From Aphanothece hegewaldii CCALA 016 (GTDB lineage Bacteria; Cyanobacteriota; Cyanobacteriia; Cyanobacteriales; Microcystaceae): a stretch of DNA of 60,383 nt. This document shows, piece after piece, positions 53,954-60,383 of this stretch (positions are counted from its first letter, which is position 1; every line of letters starts with the position of its first letter). The notes under the pieces are model-generated. The model searched no databases. It saw nothing but the letters and a program-made list of their open reading frames with translations, and was not told the origin of the DNA. The position numbers and the translations under genes are program-made. The stretch is taken from contig NZ_PXOH01000026.1 of NCBI RefSeq assembly GCF_003007785.1, forward strand, positions 1 to 60,383, in the 5' to 3' direction.

Positions 53954-55504
53954 TCAAAGCGTTTTGCGAGATCGTTCTAATTCATATAAAGCTAAGTCTT
54001 TATAGTAATAAGCTATAGATAAATCAGGATTAATGTTGATAGCTTCGGTCAAATCTTGAAATGCTTCTTGATAATGTCCTAAATCATAGTTAATAATTCC
54101 TCTTTTATAATAATTATTTGCATCATTGGGTTTAAATTTAATTACTTCGGTCAAATCTTGAAATGCTTCTTGATAATGTCCTAAATCATAGTTAATAATT
54201 CCTCTTTTATAATAATTCTCTACATTATTATGATTAATAGTAATAGCTTCAGTAAAATCTTCTAACGCTTCTTGAGCTAATTCTAAAATTTTTTTATCCA
54301 CTTCGGAAGCTTCTTGATTTATTTCTGCATATAAAACTCGATCAGTATAATAAGCATCAATTCTTTGATATTCTAAAAACTCTGCACTTATTTCTAACTC
54401 TTCTTTTAATTTCAACTTAGCAATTCCTCTTTTGCTATAAGCATTTGCAAAATTAGGATTGATTATAAGAGCTTTCGTAAAATTCTCTATTGCTTCTTTG
54501 TGTTTTTGTTCTTCTATTTTTTGATTTCCCAAGTTATAGTAATAATTAGCTTGAATTCTCTCTTCTGAACAAGGTTTATATATGACAAGATAGTTGAAAG
54601 AAACATTTTTTCTAGGAATAAGGTTATTTGCTCCAGTTAATAAATTATTTTTAATGATTTCAGGTAAGCAAATATTATGACGTATATGTATATTTTCAAG
54701 GTTACTGGAGCGAAGTATTATGACAGTGCAATTTTGAGCTACAATATCCTCTATTTCTTTAAATAACTCTATAACTGATGGATAATTACAAAAATCCCCA
54801 ATTATTAAAATAGTATCTTCATTAATTTGATTTAATAAATATTCAAAATTATTTAAAAATTTTTCTTTTTCTTTAACAACTTCATTTAAACAATTTTGGA
54901 AAAATAAAATATCTGCTTTTATAATTTGCTCCTCGTACTGACTAAAAGCTTCTTTAGACAATAAATTAATTTGATGAGGAATTAAACCCGTAATTAATGA
55001 ATTACATTCAGATAGCACATAGCTTCTAGTTAAATGCCTACTTAATGACCAACTATGCCAATTTATATCAAAAGTATTTAATTGTATTTTGTTCGATAGA
55101 TTTGATTGTTCATTAATAAAATATTCAGTAATATATTTACACAAAGCTACTGATTCAGGCGCTGGCCCTGCTGCAAAAAAGCAAGCTGTTAATCCTTGCT
55201 CGTTTTCAAATAACTTTCTTTCTATAACATCTTTTAAATTTTCTGTGGTATTACTATCTTGAAAAGTCTCCAAACTTTTAAATATTTCATATGCCATATC
55301 TACATACTGAGGAAAATAAGCCAACATATAAGCAGCTTGAATATTACTTGCTGTATAGTCAATTTGTACGGAATTTGTTTTATATGCTTGACGAAGTTTG
55401 ATCACACTTTCTTGCAAAGACTGAAGATATTCGGCAAAAACGGGAGATTCTACTGATTCAAAACCCATGAATTCCCGTAAACCTTCTAAAATCTGATGAT
55501 ACAT
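53954..55504 (-). CDS. SAM-methyltransferase-like protein fused to TPR repeats
   Basis: 516 aa. The first ~290 residues have a methyltransferase-like Rossmann pattern: CFFAAGPAPESVALCKYI (motif I), LNTFDINWHSW (motif II) and ADILFFQNCLNEV (motif IV). TPR units fill about residues 315-516: ANYYYNLGNQKIEEQKHKEA, then two nearly identical 34-aa units NYYKRGIINYDLGHYQEAFQ. The second is encoded by a 102-bp DNA duplication. TPRs probably dock a protein partner, and the target is unknown. The combination is unusual to me. Confidence 0.75.
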   Translation of the reverse strand: MYHQILEGLREFMGFESVESPVFAEYLQSLQESVIKLRQAYKTNSVQIDYTASNIQAAYMLAYFPQYVDMAYEIFKSLETFQDSNTTENLKDVIERKLFENEQGLTACFFAAGPAPESVALCKYITEYFINEQSNLSNKIQLNTFDINWHSWSLSRHLTRSYVLSECNSLITGLIPHQINLLSKEAFSQYEEQIIKADILFFQNCLNEVVKEKEKFLNNFEYLLNQINEDTILIIGDFCNYPSVIELFKEIEDIVAQNCTVIILRSSNLENIHIRHNICLPEIIKNNLLTGANNLIPRKNVSFNYLVIYKPCSEERIQANYYYNLGNQKIEEQKHKEAIENFTKALIINPNFANAYSKRGIAKLKLKEELEISAEFLEYQRIDAYYTDRVLYAEINQEASEVDKKILELAQEALEDFTEAITINHNNVENYYKRGIINYDLGHYQEAFQDLTEVIKFKPNDANNYYKRGIINYDLGHYQEAFQDLTEAININPDLSIAYYYKDLALYELERSRKTL

Positions 55505-55550
55505 TTAATTCCTTTCTATCTTATTGATGATTAAAAACTTGACAATTTAG

Positions 55551-56231
55551 CTAATGAATGATTCTAAAAGTTAAATTAATTCTTGGTTTAACTTGTTTTT
55601 TTGTTTTAGGAACTTGATGTAACCAATACTTTTGTGTTTCTCCACTCATTAAAAGGAAACTGCCATGAGCTAATTCAAGTTCATATTTTTGATTACTTTC
55701 TTTATTTTTGGGCTTAAGCATAAAGCGACGTATTCCACCCAAGCTAACTGACCCAATTACTGGATATTCGCCTAATTCATTCTCATCATCGCTATGCCAA
55801 GCTACACTATCATTTCCATCACGATAAAAATTGATTAATACACTATTAAATTTAACTTTTGTTACCAATTCAATTTCTTTTTTGATGAATAACAAAGGTT
55901 CAATCCAAGGATGCGGATTCATTTCAATCCCTGAATAGGCATAGCGTTTTTCTGGCTCACCATACCATGCAGTTAATCGCGGTAAAGCTATTGATTTTCC
56001 ATAAATTTTCAAGTAGTCTTGTGTCCATTTAATATTATTCTCTAATTCTCTGTATAAAAAATCGCTGGTTGGTTGCTCAAAAAAATTGGAATAGTAAATA
56101 ATTTCTCCTTGCTCAATCGGTAATTGCTCACCGTTTTTAATGGGGTTGGAAGATTTTGGTTGATTGCTGTTATCCAAGCTTAAAAGGCTAGATTGGTCAG
56201 AAAAAAGATTTAATTGTTCAAAACTTTCCAT
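55551..56231 (-). CDS. AlkB-like 2-oxoglutarate/Fe(II) dioxygenase
   Basis: 226 aa. The iron ligands H146 and D148 are in NDSVAWHSDDENELG and H205 is in YWLHQVP. R217 and R223 in KPRINLTFR are the 2-oxoglutarate and substrate arginines. The upstream IEMNPHPWIEPLLFIKKEIE and VLINFYRDG are also typical. It resembles the ALKBH2/3 type that repairs alkylated DNA or RNA. It lies 46 bp upstream of the methyltransferase-TPR gene on the same strand, so the two may be co-transcribed. Confidence 0.9.
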   Translation of the reverse strand: MESFEQLNLFSDQSSLLSLDNSNQPKSSNPIKNGEQLPIEQGEIIYYSNFFEQPTSDFLYRELENNIKWTQDYLKIYGKSIALPRLTAWYGEPEKRYAYSGIEMNPHPWIEPLLFIKKEIELVTKVKFNSVLINFYRDGNDSVAWHSDDENELGEYPVIGSVSLGGIRRFMLKPKNKESNQKYELELAHGSFLLMSGETQKYWLHQVPKTKKQVKPRINLTFRIIH

Positions 56232-56451
56232 ATCTAAAAAAAAATTTAATTTTTTTAATGATAAATCATTTTAAACTTTAACAAAGAATCTTGATTTTTT
56301 GTGTTGCAAATAAAAAACGTTAAGTTTGTCATTTCAGCACCTTATCTTGATATACCGCTTTTCTTTAATATTCCCTTATTGAAGAAAAAAATTACAAAGC
56401 TTCTCTTAAAACTTGCAACAACATCAACAGAATACCCAAGCCATTTATAGC

Positions 56452-56706
56452 GATCTATCCTAACATAGAAGATCGGAATCTTTATCGAGGCAACAAAAAG
56501 AATGGGGGACAACAACAAAACCAAGTTAAAATTAGACAGCAAAGTGACCAAACTAGATTTAGTTACACCCGAAGCAGCGACAAATACTGTTTTTTCACCT
56601 TGGACGATCAAAGATAGCGAGAATCTTTACAGAATACCCGGTTGGGGTAAACCCGATTTTTCAATCAACGCAGCAGGACATATTACAGTCTCTACACAAT
56701 GCGATC
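56452..56706 (+). pseudogene. Duplicated 5' fragment of speA
   Basis: A 255-bp copy of the region around the speA start (57914-58168), about 95% identical by eye, including the upstream GATCTA..CCTAACAT. It encodes MGDNNKTKLKLDSKVTKLDL onward from 56502, about 68 residues of SpeA, then crosses into unrelated sequence shared with the coiled-coil gene leader. The break lies at GCGATC, the HIP1 core present in speA. It cannot give an active decarboxylase. Confidence 0.9.
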
Positions 56707-56791
56707 TCGCTGTGCAAGTGCCGTTGGCATCGCAATTATTTAAAGCGATAATGGGAATATTATTTATATGTGTAGTTCAAGAGAAAATCGA

Positions 56792-57157
56792 ATGTCTGAA
56801 GATAGATTAGATAGACTAGAAGCCTTAGCCGAAAAAATTCTCGAAGGTTTAGCCGAAACTAGACAGAGAACTGATTCTAACGCTAAATCGATACAAGCTT
56901 TAAGCGATACGGTTGCTCAAGATCGTAAAGAATGGGCGCAAGATCGCCGTCGTGTTTTTGAATGGATGGCGCGTTTAGCTGCGGCACAAGCTGACTTTTA
57001 TGAAATGCAAGCTGATCATCTGTCTCATGTGGAAAAAATAGACGATCGCTTAAGTCGTTTAGAACGAATTGACGCGCTGCGAAGCAGTCCCCGAAGGGAA
57101 CGCCTCACTGATATTCTTGATCGTTTAACTCCAAAACCTGATCAAGAACAAGCTTAG
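56792..57157 (+). CDS. Coiled-coil protein, second of a duplicated pair
   Basis: 121 aa from the ATG at 56792 (AGAGAAAATC upstream). Very similar to the protein at 53568 but with an extra segment (SHVEKIDDRLSRLERID) and without DREAFNI. A coiled coil is expected. The leader is also duplicated: CTCGCTGTGCAAGTGCCGTT occurs before both genes. Here the leader is fused to the speA fragment. Confidence 0.72.
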   Translation: MSEDRLDRLEALAEKILEGLAETRQRTDSNAKSIQALSDTVAQDRKEWAQDRRRVFEWMARLAAAQADFYEMQADHLSHVEKIDDRLSRLERIDALRSSPRRERLTDILDRLTPKPDQEQA

Positions 57158-57428
57158 ATTTTTAAATATTACTATGACGACTTATATTAATACAAAAATA
57201 CTATATAATACTGATTTCTTTTTATGGCTTGAAACTACTGCTCGCTGGCTCAACAAGGGTTATGATAAGATAACCTGACTGCTATAAAAACTATCTTGAG
57301 ATGAAAGATGTGTTGTCTATTTTTCTACAAAGTCTACGATAATTTTTGCGCTCCGATTGGGAACTCTAAAGATAGTGATCAATAAAAAATTATTGAGATT
57401 AATTCCGTCTTTGGGAATGGGTCAAGTG

Positions 57429-57827
57429 ATGAAAAAATCTAACTTAATTATTTTCTTTGCTCTTCTTATTTTACCGAATTCTGCTGCATTAGCCGATTGT
57501 CTTAACTGTTGGATCAATCCAAAAACAGGAAAACTAGAATCTTTTGGACAGAGCATACAGCCACAAGTGTCTCGGTCTTCCACTCTTTTAGTTTACGGGA
57601 CGACGAATTGTCCTTTAACAATGAGTCTTCTACAAGAATTACGACAACAGAAAATACCTCATCAATTTAAGAACATCGAACAGTCAAGTATCGCAGAAGA
57701 ATATTATAAACTCATGCAGCAAACCAACTTAGTTTCTGATACTCGGATACCAAAGGTAATGATTCAAGGTAGGGTTTTAACTCGGCCTTCCGTTGCTGAG
57801 ATTACAGCCATTCAGTCCCGTAAATAA
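57429..57827 (+). CDS. Secreted glutaredoxin-like protein
   Basis: 132 aa from the ATG at 57429 (MKKSNLIIFFALLILPNSAA), since the start at 57357 would add a 24-residue non-signal extension. The signal peptide ends near ALA/D. The mature part has DCLNCW, then a thioredoxin-like fold with VYGTTNCPLTMSLLQELRQQ (CPLT, a single active-site cysteine with Thr) and TRIPKVMIQGRVL (cis-proline). It would act in the periplasm or thylakoid lumen, perhaps on glutathione-linked or metal cargo. Confidence 0.75.
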   Translation: MKKSNLIIFFALLILPNSAALADCLNCWINPKTGKLESFGQSIQPQVSRSSTLLVYGTTNCPLTMSLLQELRQQKIPHQFKNIEQSSIAEEYYKLMQQTNLVSDTRIPKVMIQGRVLTRPSVAEITAIQSRK

Positions 57828-57963
57828 CAACAGTTCGGGATAAGGCAGTCCAACAAGTAGAGGATGTAGAATTTCTACTTTGAATAATCGGTTAAACCTT
57901 AGCAGTTTCAGGAGATCTACCCTAACATGGAAGATCGGAATCTTTATCGAGGCAACAAAAAGA

Positions 57964-60000
57964 ATGGGGGACAACAACAAAACCAAGTTAAAATTAGACA
58001 GCAAAGTGACCAAACTAGACTTAATTACACCCGAAGAAACGACAAATACTGTTTTTTCACCTTGGACGATCGAAGATAGCGAGAATCTTTACAGAATACC
58101 CGGTTGGGGCGAACCCTATTTCTCAATCAACGCAGCAGGACATATTACAGTCTCTCCACAAGGCGATCGCGGTGGGGCTTTAGATTTATACGAACTCGTC
58201 GAAGCCCTAAAAAAACGCAATATCGGACTACCGTTACTGATTCGCTTTTCTGATATTCTAGCCGATCGTATCGAACGTTTAAACGCCTGTTTTGCTAGAG
58301 GAATCGCACGTTACAACTATCCTAATGTTTATCGGGGTGTTTTTCCCATCAAATGTAATCAACATCGCCACATCGTCGAGGCTTTAGTTAAATACGGAAA
58401 ACCCTATCAATTTGGGTTGGAGGCGGGGTCAAAACCTGAGCTAATGATTGCTCTAGCGACCCTAGAACCCTCTTTAAGTGAAAAAAATAACAAATCACAA
58501 CCCTTGCTCATTTGTAACGGCTACAAAGACAAGGAATACATCGAGACGGCGTTACTGGCGACAAAAATTGGTCATAAACCTTTTATTGTCATTGAACAAC
58601 TCGAAGAACTCTATTTAGCGATTAAAATTAGCCGTCAGTTGGGAATTGAACCCAATTTAGGAGTAAGGGCAAAACTGAGTACAAAAGGGGTGGGACGTTG
58701 GGGAACTTCCACAGGCGATCGTGCTAAATTTGGTTTAACGATTCCAGAGATTCTGACTGTGGTTACTGAACTTGAAAAAGAGGGGATGTTAAATTCTCTT
58801 CAACTCCTGCACTATCACATCGGTTCGCAGATTTCAGCAATTGGTGTCATTAAAGATGCGATTCGTGAGGCAAGTCAAATCTATACCCAACTGGCTAAAA
58901 TGGGCGCAAATATGCAGTACCTCGATGTTGGTGGTGGTTTGGGTGTAGACTATGACGGCTCGAAAACCAACTATTACGCCTCAAAAAACTACAATATGCA
59001 GAATTATGCTAATGATATCGTTGCTGAGGTCAAAGAAGCTTGTGAAGAAGCCGAAATTCATCCACCTGTTATAGTAAGTGAAAGTGGTAGAGCGATCGCA
59101 TCTCATCAGTCTGTACTCGTTTTTGATGTTCTTGGTACGGGCGAAGTTCCTGTTAATCCTCCAGAAGCGTTACAGGAAAAAGAACCCCTGATCATTCGCA
59201 ATCTGTGGGATACTTATTCATCAATTGATGTACAGAATTATCAAGAAGCTTATAACGATGCGACTCAATTTAAGGAAGAAGCCATTACATCATTTAACTT
59301 GGGTTATTTTAGTTTAAAAGAAAGAGCTAGAGCAGAACAATTATACTGGGCTTGTTGTCAAAAAATCCTACAAATTGCCCGTCAGCAGGATTATGTTCCT
59401 GATGATCTAGAAGACTTAGAAAAGATCATGGCTTCGATCTATTATATCAATCTTTCCGTTTTCCAATCAGTACCGGATTCTTGGGCGATCGATCAACTTT
59501 TTCCTATTATGCCAATTCATCGCTTAGACGAAAAACCCACTCAACGGGGCATTCTAGCGGATTTAACCTGTGATAGTGATGGGAAAATATCCCAATTTAT
59601 TGATCTTAGAAACGATGTAAAATCTGTCCTTGAGTTACATTCATTGCAAGATTGCGACAAACTCGGAAACCATAAACCCTATTATCTTGGAATGTTTCTC
59701 GTCGGTGCGTATCAAGAAATTATGGGCAATCTTCATAATTTATTCGGTGATACTAATGTTGTTCATATTCAGATGAAACCGAAAGGATATGAAATTCAGT
59801 ACGTCGTCAGAGGTGATACGGTAACAGAAGTTCTGAGTTATGTACAATATGATGCAGAAGATTTATTAGAGACTTTGCGTCGTCATACCGAAAATGCTTT
59901 ACAAGAAAATCGCATGACTATTGAAGAATCTCAGCGTCTTCTCAAAGATTATGAACAGAGTTTAAGGCGATATACCTATCTCGTGGATGATGCTCAATAA
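57964..60000 (+). CDS. speA: Biosynthetic arginine decarboxylase
   Basis: 678 aa from the ATG at 57964 (MGDNNKTKLKLD, GAGGC upstream). An earlier in-frame TTG at 57880 is rejected. The PLP lysine is in VFPIKCNQHRHIVEAL, HYHIGSQIS binds the cofactor, and VDVGGGLGVDYDGS-type (YLDVGGGLGVDY) and VSESGRAI residues complete the site. It makes agmatine from arginine, the first step of polyamine synthesis. The N-terminal part is duplicated at 56452. Confidence 0.94.
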   Translation: MGDNNKTKLKLDSKVTKLDLITPEETTNTVFSPWTIEDSENLYRIPGWGEPYFSINAAGHITVSPQGDRGGALDLYELVEALKKRNIGLPLLIRFSDILADRIERLNACFARGIARYNYPNVYRGVFPIKCNQHRHIVEALVKYGKPYQFGLEAGSKPELMIALATLEPSLSEKNNKSQPLLICNGYKDKEYIETALLATKIGHKPFIVIEQLEELYLAIKISRQLGIEPNLGVRAKLSTKGVGRWGTSTGDRAKFGLTIPEILTVVTELEKEGMLNSLQLLHYHIGSQISAIGVIKDAIREASQIYTQLAKMGANMQYLDVGGGLGVDYDGSKTNYYASKNYNMQNYANDIVAEVKEACEEAEIHPPVIVSESGRAIASHQSVLVFDVLGTGEVPVNPPEALQEKEPLIIRNLWDTYSSIDVQNYQEAYNDATQFKEEAITSFNLGYFSLKERARAEQLYWACCQKILQIARQQDYVPDDLEDLEKIMASIYYINLSVFQSVPDSWAIDQLFPIMPIHRLDEKPTQRGILADLTCDSDGKISQFIDLRNDVKSVLELHSLQDCDKLGNHKPYYLGMFLVGAYQEIMGNLHNLFGDTNVVHIQMKPKGYEIQYVVRGDTVTEVLSYVQYDAEDLLETLRRHTENALQENRMTIEESQRLLKDYEQSLRRYTYLVDDAQ

Positions 60001-60070
60001 TGAGTTTTTGGGTTAAAATTTTTTCGATATGGAAAATGAAATATTATGTAATTTTGTTAGTACATAATAA

Positions 60071-60234
60071 TGCCAGAGAATAAATTCTCTGTCTCAAAGC
60101 ACAAGTCGGTTAAAACCGACTGATTGCATAAATTTGAATCAGTTTTAACGGACGGGGCGTTTAAACTGGCGACGCAGGTTCGCCAGTCAGCCCCTCGATT
60201 TTAGCTTTGAGCCGTGAATTAATTTCACGGTGGA
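60071..60234. repeat. Palindromic dispersed repeat with conserved-loop inner hairpin
   Basis: The core hairpin at 60166-60186 has stem CTGGCGA/TCGCCAG and loop CGCAGGT, the same loop as at 14.3, 16.7 and 51.4 kb. GGGGC/GCCCC arms surround it. Outer modules are AGTCGGTTAAAACCGACT, GAGAATAAATTCTC and CCGTGAATTAATTTCACGG. It lies 70 bp after speA and probably also terminates its transcript. Confidence 0.88.
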
Positions 60235-60242
60235 CTATGGGA

Positions 60243-60371
60243 CTAATACGATAATCCAATTAACTTTTCAACTTCCATCATTTCACGGTTGACTTGCATC
60301 AAATTACTAATGGGACTTAAACGAGAAACCAGAGGAAATAAGGGTAGAATAATTACTATGTAAACGTCTCA
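60243..60371 (-). other. Possible 3' fragment of a gene entering from the right
   Basis: The reverse strand reads open from about 60371 to a TAG at 60243-60245: a hydrophobic stretch (VIILPLFPLVSRL) then SPISNLMQVNREMMEVEKLI. An in-frame TGA just upstream (near 60371) means it is not a complete gene here, and no start codon is seen before ATGCAA. It may be a decayed or frameshifted C-terminus of a membrane protein. Confidence 0.25.
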
Positions 60372-60383
60372 CGTTAAATTGAT

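Noticed and set aside
56502..56810. A 102-aa gene called from the speA-like start
   Set aside because: It is the truncated speA copy running into the coiled-coil leader in a different frame, so it is treated as a pseudogene.

Overview
The window looks like chromosome from a unicellular, AT-rich cyanobacterium (Chroococcales-like). The evidence is frequent GCGATCGC (HIP1) octamers and a set of typically cyanobacterial genes: cpcT (phycobilin lyase), crtQ/zds, ndhD, sbtA/sbtB, a Cph1-type phytochrome with its Rcp1-type regulator, pilA-type pilins, smtA metallothionein, speA, and the DUF1825 and DUF1995 families. No rRNA, tRNA, CRISPR array or prophage was recognised.

Layout. 1-9.7 kb: a HTH-NACHT STAND NTPase (possible antiphage sensor), a large ClC-CBS-Usp channel/transporter without the gating glutamate, KDPG aldolase, a PPP phosphatase, a flavoprotein and a VapBC pair. 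9.7-16.6 kb: an ABC-2 permease, then two pilin genes with near-identical leaders. The 2.7 kb between the pilins is filled with a ~1 kb octanucleotide array, two MITE-like elements, a Y1 (HUH) REP-type transposase, a palindromic repeat and toxin-antitoxin debris. 16.9-47.1 kb: mostly housekeeping. This includes trmFO-thrB, sbtA-sbtB, chrA, a ParA/coiled-coil pair that may be McdAB (carboxysome positioning), an MFS transporter, a histidine kinase, an smtA gene with two visible SmtB-type operators, cpcT, a PfkB kinase, crtQ, a cph1-rcp1-hybrid kinase operon, cysteine desulfurase, a GH63-like enzyme and ndhD. Several orphan or broken toxin-antitoxin genes are scattered through it. 47.3-57.2 kb: an accessory island. 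A type ISP/IIG-like restriction-modification gene is split in two by 1.9 kb carrying a DUF433-DUF5615 pair (toxin frameshifted exactly on an A AAA AAC slippery heptamer), a Uma2 protein, a HicB-like protein and a repeat. A RelE-like TA pair follows, then two paralogous coiled-coil genes flanking a methyltransferase-TPR fusion and an AlkB-like dioxygenase. A 255-bp copy of the speA 5' end is fused to the second coiled-coil gene. 57.4-60.4 kb: a secreted glutaredoxin-like protein, intact speA and another palindromic repeat.

The most interesting structure is a dispersed palindromic repeat family (about 6.0, 12.7, 14.3, 16.6, 51.4 and 60.1 kb). Four copies carry an inner hairpin with the same 7-nt loop CGCAGGT, but the stems differ by compensatory changes. 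The family sits around a Y1 transposase gene, which suggests a REP/RAYT-like system. Function calls rest on reading motifs in the translated sequence. No database search was run.
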